Positions 8,376 to 16,260 of a stretch of 64,000 nucleotides of DNA are shown piece by piece (position 1 is the first letter of the stretch; each line of letters starts with the position of its first letter). This stretch comes from Streptomyces sp. H27-C3 (GTDB lineage Bacteria; Actinomycetota; Actinomycetes; Streptomycetales; Streptomycetaceae). The stretch covers positions 1-64,000 of the forward strand of contig NZ_JASITA010000013.1 in assembly GCF_030063415.1 (NCBI RefSeq), read 5' to 3'. The translations under genes were made by a program, and so were the position numbers. Under the pieces are notes generated by a model that saw only the letters and a program-made list of their open reading frames with translations, was not told where the DNA came from and did not search any database.

Positions 8376-9317
8376 TCAGGACCGCTTGAGACCCAGCACC
8401 TCGGCCGCGGCGAACGTCTCGCGCGCGGGCCGCTCCTCGTAGTACGGGGAGATCAGCTCGTCCAGCTCGTCGAAGGTGAAGGTCTCCTTCGCCGAGTCGA
8501 ACTTGGCCGCCACCTTGGGGCGTTCGACGATCGCGACCATGCCGCCGTGGACGACCAGGAGCTGGCCGTTGACCTTGGCCGCCGCAGGGGACGCGAGGTA
8601 GCCGACCAGCGGGGAGACGTGCTCGGGGGCGAGCGCGTCGAGCTGTCCGCCCGTCGGCTCGGCGAATCCCGCGAAGACGTCCTCGGTCATCCGGGTGCGG
8701 GCGCGCGGGCAGATCGCGTTGGCCGTGACGCCGTACTTGCCCAGCGCCAGCGCCGTCGAGGTGGTGAGGCCGACGATGCCGCCCTTCGCCGCCGCGTAGT
8801 TGGGCTGGCCCGCGGAGCCCGCGAGGAAGGCCTCCGACGACGTATTGACGATACGGCCGTAGACCGGTCCGCCCGCCTCCTTGGAGCGGGCGCGCCAGTG
8901 CACCGAGGCGAAGTGGGTGGTGTTGAAGTGCCCCTTGAGGTGGACGCGTATCACCGAGTCCCACTCGTCCTCGGTCATCGAGAACACCATCCGGTCGCGG
9001 AGGATGCCCGCGTTGTTGACCAGAATGTCCAGCTTTCCGTACGTGTCGACAGCCAACTGGACGAGCCCACCGGCCTGTTCGTGGTCCGAGACGTCGCCGA
9101 GGTGCGCGACGGCCTGCCCGCCGGAGGTGAGGATCTCGGCGGCGACCTCATCGGCGGGTGCGGCCGACGCCTCGCCCGAACCGTCGCGCCCCGGCTGCCC
9201 ATAGTCGTTGACGACGACGCTCGCGCCGAGCCGGGCCAGTTCCAGGGCCTCCGCCCGGCCCAGGCCGCGCCCCGCGCCCGTGACGATCGCGGACAGGCCT
9301 TCGAGTGGCAGTGACAT
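8376..9317 (-). CDS. SDR-family 3-hydroxyacyl-CoA dehydrogenase, Hsd4A/ChsB1-like
   Basis: A 313-residue short-chain dehydrogenase with the cofactor loop TGAGRGLG, NNAG, the catalytic serine region NTSSEAF and YAAAK. The NDYG motif after the second strand and the extra C-terminal 60 residues are typical of the SDR domain of 17-beta-hydroxysteroid dehydrogenase type 4 / peroxisomal multifunctional enzyme and of mycobacterial ChsB1. These oxidise 3-hydroxyacyl-CoA to 3-ketoacyl-CoA with NAD. ATG at 9317 has AAGGGA upstream. It is the last gene of an operon with a zinc alcohol dehydrogenase (33 bases upstream) and a MaoC hydratase, so hydration and dehydrogenation steps of one beta-oxidation turn are co-expressed. 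Substrate (steroid or branched acyl-CoA) is inferred. Confidence 0.88.
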   Translation of the reverse strand: MSLPLEGLSAIVTGAGRGLGRAEALELARLGASVVVNDYGQPGRDGSGEASAAPADEVAAEILTSGGQAVAHLGDVSDHEQAGGLVQLAVDTYGKLDILVNNAGILRDRMVFSMTEDEWDSVIRVHLKGHFNTTHFASVHWRARSKEAGGPVYGRIVNTSSEAFLAGSAGQPNYAAAKGGIVGLTTSTALALGKYGVTANAICPRARTRMTEDVFAGFAEPTGGQLDALAPEHVSPLVGYLASPAAAKVNGQLLVVHGGMVAIVERPKVAAKFDSAKETFTFDELDELISPYYEERPARETFAAAEVLGLKRS

Positions 9318-9350
9318 GCAGGTCCCTTCGTGTCCTCGGATTCTGTGTTC

Positions 9351-10427
9351 TCAGATTTCAATGCAGGTGCGCAGGGCCTCGCCGGTGCGCATCTGGTCCA
9401 GGGCGTCATTGATCGAGTCGAGCCGCACCCGGTGGGTGATCAGGCCCGCCAGGTCGATCCGGCCCGCGCGCCACAGGGCGATGGCCCGCTCGTACGAACG
9501 CAGCACGTCACCGCCGCCGTACATGGACGGCAGGATCCGCTTCTCGTCAAAGAACAGCTCGAACATGTTGACCTGGAAGAGGTCGTCCATGGCGCCGGCG
9601 CCGACGATGCACAGGGTGCCGCCGCGGCGGGTCGTCTCGTACGCGGTGCGCGCGGTGGCTGACTTGCCGACGACCTCGAAGACATAGTCGAAGCCCTCGC
9701 CCGCGGTGATCCGCTGCTTGGCGTCGGCGAGCTCGTCGGGCGAAACGGCCTCGGTCGCACCGAACTTGAGCGCCGCCTCGCGCCGTGGGGCGACCGGGTC
9801 GACGGCGACGATCTGCGCGGCGCCCTGCACCCGCGCCCCCTGGATCGCCGAGATGCCCACACCGCCGCAGCCGATGACGGCGACCGATGAACCAGCCTCC
9901 ACCTGGGCGGTGTTGATGGCCGCGCCGAGTCCGGTGGTCACGCCGCAGCCGATGAGGGCAGCGATCTCGAACGGCACGTCGTCGGGGATCGGGACGGCGC
10001 AGCCGGCGCCGACCACGACCTCCTCGGTGAAGGTGCCGGTCCCGGCGAAGCCGAAGACCTCACCGCCGGGGCGCTTGAAGTTGGGGACGCCGGAGTTCAT
10101 CAGGCTGGCCAGACACAGGTGGCTCTGACCGCGCTTGCACGACGCGCAGGCGCCGCAAGCGGGCAGCCAGCAGACGAGCACCCGGTCCCCCTGGCTCAGC
10201 CCGGTGACGCCGTCCCCGATGTCGATGACCTCGCCCGCGCCCTCGTGGCCGGGGACGAAGGGCGCGGGCTGCGGCAGCACGCCGTTCATCGCGGAGATGT
10301 CGGAGTGGCACAGTCCGGTGGCCCGGATGCGGAGCTTGACCTTGCCGGGACCGAAGCCCACGGTCTCGATGTCGTCGAGTACTTCGAGCTTGTCCTGCCC
10401 TATCTCGTGCAGTACGGCTGCGCGCAC
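9351..10427 (-). CDS. Zinc-dependent alcohol dehydrogenase (MDR superfamily)
   Basis: A 358-residue medium-chain dehydrogenase. Catalytic zinc ligands are in GLCHSD and GHEGAGEV; the structural zinc site is CGACASCKRGQSHLC; the dinucleotide-binding glycines are in VIGCGGVGIS. It resembles class III-like and mycobacterial Adh enzymes oxidising primary alcohols to aldehydes with NAD. GTG at 10427 is preceded by AAGGGAG. Lying between a MaoC hydratase and an SDR dehydrogenase, it probably acts on an alcohol or aldehyde intermediate of the same lipid or steroid pathway, for example the C26 alcohol made by the P450 at 48993; that link is inference. Confidence 0.9.
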   Translation of the reverse strand: MRAAVLHEIGQDKLEVLDDIETVGFGPGKVKLRIRATGLCHSDISAMNGVLPQPAPFVPGHEGAGEVIDIGDGVTGLSQGDRVLVCWLPACGACASCKRGQSHLCLASLMNSGVPNFKRPGGEVFGFAGTGTFTEEVVVGAGCAVPIPDDVPFEIAALIGCGVTTGLGAAINTAQVEAGSSVAVIGCGGVGISAIQGARVQGAAQIVAVDPVAPRREAALKFGATEAVSPDELADAKQRITAGEGFDYVFEVVGKSATARTAYETTRRGGTLCIVGAGAMDDLFQVNMFELFFDEKRILPSMYGGGDVLRSYERAIALWRAGRIDLAGLITHRVRLDSINDALDQMRTGEALRTCIEI

Positions 10428-10441
10428 GGTACGGCTCCCTT

Positions 10442-10543
10442 CTCAGGTGTGTACGACTCGGTACGACCTCGGTGCGACCTCTGTACGACCTGTGCTCAGG
10501 TGTGTGCGACCTCAGACATGTCCGGACCTCAGGTGTGTACGAC
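10442..10543. repeat. Triplicated CTCAGGTGTGTACGAC units at the end of the MaoC gene
   Basis: The 16-base unit occurs at 10442, 10495 (one mismatch) and 10528; the last copy contains the MaoC stop codon. Between them GTACGACCT-like pieces recur. The gap between MaoC and ADH therefore looks like tandem slippage of the 3' end of the MaoC gene. Confidence 0.8.
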
Positions 10544-11383
10544 GGTGGTGTCGGCCAGGACCGGCGCGTCGTCACGTTCCACGGCCGTGACCGACACCTG
10601 GACGCGCCCCGGCGACTGCCACATTCGGACGCGCAGGGTCTCGCCCGGGTAGACGACCCCGGCGAAGCGGGTGCTGTACGACGTCACCCGCGCGACCTCG
10701 CCGTCGAGCACGGTGTCGACGACGGCCTTGAGTGTCATCCCGTACGAGCACAGGCCGTGCAGGATGGGCCGGTCGAAGCCGCCGAGCTTGGCGAACTCGG
10801 GGTCCGCGTGCAGCGGGTTCCAGTCGCCGGACAGCCGGTAGAGGAGCGCCTGATCCTCACGGATGGGCTTCTCGACGGTCACGTCCGGTGTGCGGTCGGG
10901 GAGTTCGAGCCGCTGCGAGGGCCCGCGCTCGCCGCCGAAGCCGCCTTCGCCGCGTACGAAGATCTGCGCGTCGCAGGTCCACAGGGGGCCCGCGTCGTCG
11001 GCCGCCTCGGTGCGCAGCACGATGACGGCCGCCTTGCCCTTGTCGTACACCGCCTCGACCCTGGAAGTCTGAAGGGCCCTGCCCTTGACGGGGATCGGCC
11101 GGTGCAGCTCGACGGACTGGCCGCCGTGCAGCACCTGTGCGAGGTCCACGTCGATGCCGGGCGCCGCGAGTCCGCCGAGCGAGGCCATGCCCGCGCCCGC
11201 GACGGTGGCGAAGCTCGGCAGGACGTGCAACGTGGACTCAAGGGTGTAGCGCAGCTCGTCGGGGTCGGTGGCGGGAAGGCCGGCGCCGAGGCCGAGGTGG
11301 TAGAGCTGAATGTCCTTGTGGTCCCAGGCGATCTCGCCGGATCGGGGCTCTGCGGCGACGGCCTTGGCGGCATCGATGGGCAT
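10529..11383 (-). CDS. MaoC-family (R)-specific enoyl-CoA hydratase 2, ChsH3/Hsd4B-like
   Basis: A 284-residue double hot-dog hydratase. The C-terminal half carries the hydratase-2 signature YRLSGDWNPLHADPEF with the catalytic Asp and His, then GFDRPILHGLCSYG. The N-terminal half is the pseudo-hot-dog domain that builds the acyl pocket. Relatives include the hydratase-2 part of the peroxisomal multifunctional enzyme and mycobacterial ChsH3, which hydrates steroid side-chain enoyl-CoA. ATG at 11383 has AAGGAG at a slightly long spacing. First gene of the MaoC-ADH-SDR operon, with a perfect KstR-type palindrome about 100 bases upstream. Confidence 0.88.
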   Translation of the reverse strand: MPIDAAKAVAAEPRSGEIAWDHKDIQLYHLGLGAGLPATDPDELRYTLESTLHVLPSFATVAGAGMASLGGLAAPGIDVDLAQVLHGGQSVELHRPIPVKGRALQTSRVEAVYDKGKAAVIVLRTEAADDAGPLWTCDAQIFVRGEGGFGGERGPSQRLELPDRTPDVTVEKPIREDQALLYRLSGDWNPLHADPEFAKLGGFDRPILHGLCSYGMTLKAVVDTVLDGEVARVTSYSTRFAGVVYPGETLRVRMWQSPGRVQVSVTAVERDDAPVLADTTVVHT

Positions 11384-11793
11384 GGATGCGTGCTCCTTGA
11401 GGGAGAGAAGACCTCGGTGCGACCGTCCGCACCGCCGGCCACACCGAGGTCGTACGGGATCGGCCGCGAACCGCCCGTTCTAGAACGCGTTCTAGGCCGA
11501 TGGCCCCTATATATAACGCACGCCCGGATACTTGTGAAGACTGCTGACGCCACGTCAGATAGGCCCGGTACTTTTGTCCCGTCCGAGTCCGTACATGCGC
11601 GTCTGCCGGGGCGTCGGTGGACTCCGTAGCGTCCTTGACATGACGACGGCACAGGACGAAACGCCCGCGCCGAGCCTCGCGGAAGCAAGCAGGAGCGTCC
11701 TCGCACCGCCGCGCGGGGAGGCCGCGCGATCGTGCAAGGACGGCGACTGCGGGGGGAGCGGATGATCCTGCGGGAGACGGCATGATCTCGACC
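11384..11793. other. Intergenic region with KstR-type operator and a doubtful short frame
   Basis: About 410 bases separate the MaoC operon from the kinase remnant. Apart from the operator at 11480-11495 I see only a 41-codon frame (11640-11765, MTTAQDETPAPSLAEA, ending CKDGDCGGSG) without a clear ribosome site. A run of T/A steps (TATATATAA around 11510) just inside the operator could belong to the promoter. Confidence 0.5.
11480..11495. promoter_or_regulatory. KstR-type operator upstream of the MaoC-ADH-SDR operon
   Basis: CTAGAACGCGTTCTAG is a perfect 16-bp palindrome that fits the mycobacterial KstR consensus TnnAACnnGTTnnA at every fixed base. It lies 97 bases before the MaoC start codon. 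Confidence 0.75.
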
Positions 11794-12495
11794 ATGAGCG
11801 GACCGAAGAAGTGGAAGTGATATCAGCTCCCGGGAGCGCCGGACGGCTGCGAGCTGCTGCCGTGGATGCTGCTCGGCCTGGCCAATCTCCTGCGGGCCGA
11901 CACCCCGAACCCGCTGCACGACCTCCTCGGGCACACCCTCTCGGTGATCGTGGTGAAGTCCGAGGCCGCCCGCCGCCTGGCCCCGCGCGACCTGGCCGCC
12001 GCGCTGACCCAGGTCTCCGACATCGAGTCCGTGGGCCGCCAGGCCCTCACCGAGATCCACGAGGCGGTCACCGGCTACCGCGAGGGCAGCCTGGCCACCG
12101 AGCAGGCCGGGGCCCGCTCGGTGCTCGACGCCGCCCGCATCGAAGCGGCCGTACGCCGCGCGGGCACCCCGCTCGCCCCGCAGCCGGAGGCGCTGCTCGG
12201 CTGGGTGGTGCGGGAGGCCGTGACCAACGTCGTACGGCACGGCGGTGCGACGCGCTGCGACCTCAGGGTGGACAGCTCACCCGAACGCGTCCATATGAAG
12301 ATCACGGACAACGGCCGGGGCGTAGGCTCCGAGCAGCCGGTCGGCCGGATCGGCGGCACGGGACTGAAGGGCCTCACCGAGCGCCTCGCGGCGGCCGGCG
12401 GGACACTCGACGCCGGGCCTTCCACCCGCGGCGGCTTCCTGGTGAGCGCCGAACTGCCCGTCGGAACCGTCCTGGAACTGGAGCCCACCCCGTGA
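11794..12495 (+). pseudogene. NarL/DesK-type sensor kinase that lost its membrane sensor
   Basis: Eight codons after the ATG at 11794 a TGA stops the frame. The frame reopens (ATG 11866) as MLLGLANLLRADTPNP and jumps straight to LHDLLGHTLSVIVVKSEAARR, the HisKA_3 phospho-acceptor box, then a complete HATPase domain (VVREAVTNVVRHGG, ITDNGRGVG, GGTGLKGLTERL). In relatives I recall, about 150 residues with several membrane helices and the coiled coil separate DTPNP from the H box. An in-frame deletion plus a nonsense codon is the simplest reading. A 209-residue soluble kinase core could still be made. It overlaps the response regulator start (GTGA). Confidence 0.7.
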
Positions 12496-13097
12496 TCAGA
12501 GTTCTCCTCGCCGAGGACCAAGGCATGATGCGCGGCGCGCTGGCGCTGCTGCTCGGTCTGGAGGAGGACATCGAGGTGGTGTCGCAGGTGGGGGCCGACG
12601 ACGAGATCGTGAACGCCGCGCTGCTGTCGCGCCCCGATGTGGCGCTGCTCGACATCGAACTCCCGGGCCTCAGCGGGCTCGACGCCGCGGCGCTGCTGCG
12701 TGACGAGGCGCCGGACTGCCGGGTGCTGATCCTCACCACCTTCGGCAGGCCCGGCCATCTACGGCGCGCGATGGAGGCCGGGGCGGCGGGCTTCCTGGTC
12801 AAGGACGGCCCGGTGGATGAGCTGGCGGTGGCGATCCGCAGGGTGCTGACCGGCGAGACCGTCATTGACCCCGCACTGGCCGCCGCCGCGCTCAGCGCGG
12901 GGCCGAGCCCGCTCACCGCGCTCGAGTGCGACGTACTGAACGCCTCCGTGGACGGGGCGACCGTCGCCGACATCGCGACGAAGCTGCACCTGCCGGAGTC
13001 GACGGTACGCAACTACCTCTCGGCGGCGATCGGCAAGACCGGCACCCGTAACCGCATGGAGGCGGTGCGGTCGGCGCGGCAGCAGGGCTGGTTGTAG
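12492..13097 (+). CDS. NarL/DesR-type response regulator
   Basis: A 201-residue regulator: receiver domain (1-115) with a complete acidic pocket (LLAEDQ), phospho-acceptor Asp in ALLDIELPG, Thr in ILTTFG and Lys in FLVKDG, then a LuxR-type helix-turn-helix (TALECDVLNASVDGATVADIATK, with STVRNYLSAAIGKTG as recognition segment). GTG at 12492 overlaps the kinase stop as GTGA. Its partner kinase has lost the membrane sensor, so it may be driven by a soluble constitutive kinase, by cross-talk or by acetyl phosphate. Targets are not visible; neighbouring DesKR relatives control membrane or ABC export genes. Confidence 0.9.
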   Translation: MIRVLLAEDQGMMRGALALLLGLEEDIEVVSQVGADDEIVNAALLSRPDVALLDIELPGLSGLDAAALLRDEAPDCRVLILTTFGRPGHLRRAMEAGAAGFLVKDGPVDELAVAIRRVLTGETVIDPALAAAALSAGPSPLTALECDVLNASVDGATVADIATKLHLPESTVRNYLSAAIGKTGTRNRMEAVRSARQQGWL

Positions 13098-13202
13098 AAC
13101 CGGGTGGAGAACCGGCCGCGGGACTGGCCGCGCGCCCGGCTCTGGGTCCGGCCGTCGGCGCTGCGCCCGGTCCCGCCGTTGTAAGGGCCCCGCACCGCGC
13201 CC

Positions 13203-14633
13203 TTACGCCGCGCGCTTGCGCCGCGGCAGCCAGATCAGCATCAGCACCACCCCGGCCAACAGCGCCGCCGCTCCCGCCCGGAACGCCAGCGCGTAACCGG
13301 CCGTCAGCGCCTCCGCGCTCACCGCGCCGTCGGTCCTGGACGCCGCGATCGTCGAGAGCACGGCCAGGCCCAGGGCGCCGCCCATCGTGCGCGAGGTGTT
13401 GATCAGGCCCGACAGGAGCCCGGCGTCGCCCGGCGCTCCTGCCGAGGTGGCCAGCGAGGCCAGCGGGGTCGCAGCGAGCCCGGCGCCCAGCATCATCAGG
13501 ATGCCGGGGCCGAGGACGGCCGTCAGATACGTGCCGTCGGCGCCCATCGTGGACTGCCAGGCCATGCCCACGACGGCCACCAGGCTGCCGATGATCGCGA
13601 CCCGGCGCGCACCGGCCCTGGCCATCAGGCGCGGGGCGAGCTTCGCGCCGATGACCACGCTCAGGGAACTGGGGATGAGGGCGAGCCCGGCGCCGAGCGG
13701 GGTGTAGCCCAGGACGTTCTGGGCGTACAGCGTCATGAAGAACCACATGCCGAACATCGCGGAGCCGTTCACGAACATCGCCGCGTTCGCCGCCGACACC
13801 GCCCGGATGCGGAAGAACTTGAGCGGCATCAGCGGCGCCCTCGTCCGCGCCTCCACCACGACGAAGAGGCCGAGCAGCAGCAGACCGGCCACGAGCGGCA
13901 CCAGCGTCGCCGCCGCGCCCCAGCCCTCCGCCTCGGTCTGCACGATCCCGTACGCGAGGGTCGCGAGACCGGCCGTGACCAGCAGCGCGCCGGGCAGGTC
14001 GAGCCGCCGGCCGTCCCTGGCGTGGCTCTCGACGATCCACACGGCGGCCCCGGCCAGCACCAGCGCGCCGATCGGTACGTTGATCAGCAGCACCCAGCGC
14101 CAGGACAGTCCGTCCGTCAGTACGCCGCCGACGAGCCCGCCCGCGGCCCCGCCGCCCGCGCCCACCGCCGACCAGGTTCCGATGGCCCGCGCACGGGCCG
14201 CGCCCTCAGGGACGGCCGAGGTGAGGATGGTGAGCGTGGCGGGCGCGAGGACGGCCGCGCCCAGCCCCTGCACCGCGCGGGCGGCCAGCAGATGCCACTC
14301 CTCCTGCGCGAGTCCGCCCGCGAGCGAGGCCGCGGTGAACAGTCCGAGCCCGACCAGGAAAGTCCGCTTGCGGCCGAAGAGATCCGCGGCCCGCCCGCCG
14401 AGCAGCATGAAGCCGGCGAAGGCGATCGCGTACGCGTTGACCACCCATTGCAGGCCGGCGGCGCTGAGCCCGAGGTCGGCCCGCATCGACGGCAGCGCGA
14501 CATTCACCACGGAGACGTCGAGGACGACGAGGAACTGCCCGGCGCAGGCCGCGAGGACGACGAGCCAGGTGCGGGTGCGGGTGCGGGCGGGGGGTATGAC
14601 GGTTTCGGAAGGGGCTTGGACCATGGGCGTCAT
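13203..14633 (-). CDS. DHA2-family 14-helix MFS drug/proton antiporter
   Basis: A 476-residue exporter of the EmrB/QacA type. The first helix carries the DHA2 signature VVLDVSVVNVALP, followed by the motif-A loop GGRAADLFGRKR and the SWRWVLLINVPIG block of helices 5-6. About 14 membrane segments are visible. Such pumps expel lipophilic cations or antibiotics using the proton gradient. Convergent with the response regulator; no TetR gene is adjacent. ATG at 14633 is used; ATG at 14624 is possible. Confidence 0.92.
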   Translation of the reverse strand: MTPMVQAPSETVIPPARTRTRTWLVVLAACAGQFLVVLDVSVVNVALPSMRADLGLSAAGLQWVVNAYAIAFAGFMLLGGRAADLFGRKRTFLVGLGLFTAASLAGGLAQEEWHLLAARAVQGLGAAVLAPATLTILTSAVPEGAARARAIGTWSAVGAGGGAAGGLVGGVLTDGLSWRWVLLINVPIGALVLAGAAVWIVESHARDGRRLDLPGALLVTAGLATLAYGIVQTEAEGWGAAATLVPLVAGLLLLGLFVVVEARTRAPLMPLKFFRIRAVSAANAAMFVNGSAMFGMWFFMTLYAQNVLGYTPLGAGLALIPSSLSVVIGAKLAPRLMARAGARRVAIIGSLVAVVGMAWQSTMGADGTYLTAVLGPGILMMLGAGLAATPLASLATSAGAPGDAGLLSGLINTSRTMGGALGLAVLSTIAASRTDGAVSAEALTAGYALAFRAGAAALLAGVVLMLIWLPRRKRAA

Positions 14634-15017
14634 GGTCGCAGCATTCGAGTGCCCCGCACATGCGCATTTCGAAGCAGGCGGCGGGGTTCCAGAGACCTAG
14701 GCCGCGACATGGGGGCGCCTGCGGCGGGCTTGTCCTCATACCCGCCCCTTCCCGCTGTGACATTTGCGGCTGCCGCCGCGTGGCGGGGCAGGCCCGGGAC
14801 CCCCGGGACGCCCGGGACGCCCTACGGGCGTGTCCTCGATCGCCGGACGGGCTGAATGTGCGCAGCATCCGGCAACCTCCAGCCCGTCCGGCGTTTGAGG
14901 ACCGGGGTCTGGGGCGGACCCCCAGTTACAGGAAGGGGCGGGTAGGGGAACAGCGCCGCAGGCATCCCGCACCAAGGCCCCGCCGCAGGCACCCGCACCC
15001 CGTCCCCCACCCCCCGC
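14634..15017. other. Intergenic region carrying a recurrent Streptomyces repeat
   Basis: No gene is supported. The right half contains a hairpin-forming repeat described separately (14832-14975). The left 190 bases hold short CCGGGACGCC tandem units around 14800-14820 and nothing else recognisable. Confidence 0.6.
14832..14975. repeat. Dispersed intergenic repeat, copy 1, with long inverted repeat
   Basis: The unit AGCCCGTCCGGCGTTTGAGG at 14881 and the roughly 70 bases after it recur almost unchanged at 47453-47545. The reverse complement of its start occurs at 14832-14853, giving a stem of about 22 bp that could act as terminator of the thiolase gene ending at 15018. Confidence 0.8.
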
Positions 15018-16208
15018 TCACCCTCGCCGCAACACCGTCACCACCGCCGCACCCCCCAGCCCGATGTTGTGCGCGAGCCCGACCCGCGCCCCCTCCACCT
15101 GCCGCGCCCCCGCCTCCCCGCGCAACTGCCACGTCAGCTCCGCCGCCTGCGCGAGGCCCGTCGCGCCCAGTGGATGCCCCTTGGAGATCAGCCCGCCCGA
15201 CGGATTGACGACCCAGCGCCCCCCGTACGTCGTCGCACCGCTCTCCACGAGCTTCCCGGACTCGCCGTCCGCGCACATGCCCAGCGCCTCGTACGTCAGC
15301 AGCTCATTGACGGAGAAACAGTCGTGCAGCTCGACGACGTCGACGTCCTCGATACCGAGACCGGAGGACTCGTACACCTGCCGCGCCGCCGCCCGCGACA
15401 TCGGCTTGCCGACCACATCGATGCACGAGCCCGAGGCGAAGCTCTCCTCGGTGTCCGTCGTCATGGACTGCGCGGCGATCTCGACGGCCTTGTCGTGCAG
15501 GCCGTGCTGGACGACGAAACGCTCGGAGACGACGACCGCCGCCGCCGACCCGTCGGAGGTCGGGGAGCACTGGAGCTTGGTGAGCGGCCGGTGGATGGTC
15601 TTCGCGGCGAGGATCTCGTCGACGGTGTACGGGTCCTGGAACTGGGCGTACGGATTGTTGACGGAGTGCCGGTGGTTCTTGGCGCCGACCGCGGCGAGCT
15701 GCGCCTCGGTCGTGCCGTACCGCTCCATGTGCTCACGGGCGGCGTTGCCGAAGATCTGCGCGGTGGGCGGGGTCATCTCGAAGCCGTGCCCGGCAGCCAT
15801 GACACCGTAGTGCCGCGCCACCGGAGAGGTCGCGAAGTCTCCGCCGTCCGTGCCCCCGCCGAGCGCGCCCCGCTTCATCTTCTCGAAGCCGAGCGCGAGG
15901 ACGCAGTCGCTGATGCCGCCCTCGACGAACTGCCTGGCCATCATCAGCGCCGTGGAGCCCGTCGCGCAGTTGTTGTTGACGTTGTAGACGGGGACACCGG
16001 TCAGGCCGAGTTCGTACGCGGCGCGCTGGCCGGCGGTGGAGGCCTGGAAGCAGTACCCGACGGGCACCTGCTGGACCTGCTCGTACGAGATCCCCGCGTC
16101 GGCCAGCGCCTTGGTCCCGGCCTCCTTGGCCATGTCCCAGTACTGCCAGTCACGGCTCTCGGGCTTCTCGAACTTCGTCATCCCGACACCGATGATGTAC
16201 GCCTTCAT
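15018..16208 (-). CDS. SCP-x/Ltp-type thiolase
   Basis: A 396-residue thiolase-fold enzyme beginning [16 protein letters not shown]. The nucleophile is Cys81 in [21 protein letters not shown] and [17 protein letters not shown] carry the other conserved groups. These features, and the lack of the late second cysteine of ordinary acetyl-CoA acyltransferases, place it with the SCP-x / lipid-transfer-protein thiolases that in actinobacteria act on steroid side-chain beta-ketoacyl-CoA, some as aldolases with a DUF35 partner; no DUF35 gene is visible here. ATG at 16208 has GGGGAGA upstream. It follows the fused acyl-CoA dehydrogenase by 52 bases and shares its operator. Confidence 0.87.
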   Translation of the reverse strand: MKAYIIGVGMTKFEKPESRDWQYWDMAKEAGTKALADAGISYEQVQQVPVGYCFQASTAGQRAAYELGLTGVPVYNVNNNCATGSTALMMARQFVEGGISDCVLALGFEKMKRGALGGGTDGGDFATSPVARHYGVMAAGHGFEMTPPTAQIFGNAAREHMERYGTTEAQLAAVGAKNHRHSVNNPYAQFQDPYTVDEILAAKTIHRPLTKLQCSPTSDGSAAAVVVSERFVVQHGLHDKAVEIAAQSMTTDTEESFASGSCIDVVGKPMSRAAARQVYESSGLGIEDVDVVELHDCFSVNELLTYEALGMCADGESGKLVESGATTYGGRWVVNPSGGLISKGHPLGATGLAQAAELTWQLRGEAGARQVEGARVGLAHNIGLGGAAVVTVLRRG

Positions 16209-16260
16209 GCTCTCCCCATCTCTTCTCCGGCTCACGTCCGGTCGCATCCGGTCACGCTCT

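Noticed and set aside
11640..11765. 41-codon frame ending CKDGDCGGSG
   Set aside because: Possible peptide but without a clear ribosome site or family; kept only as a note in the intergenic entry.
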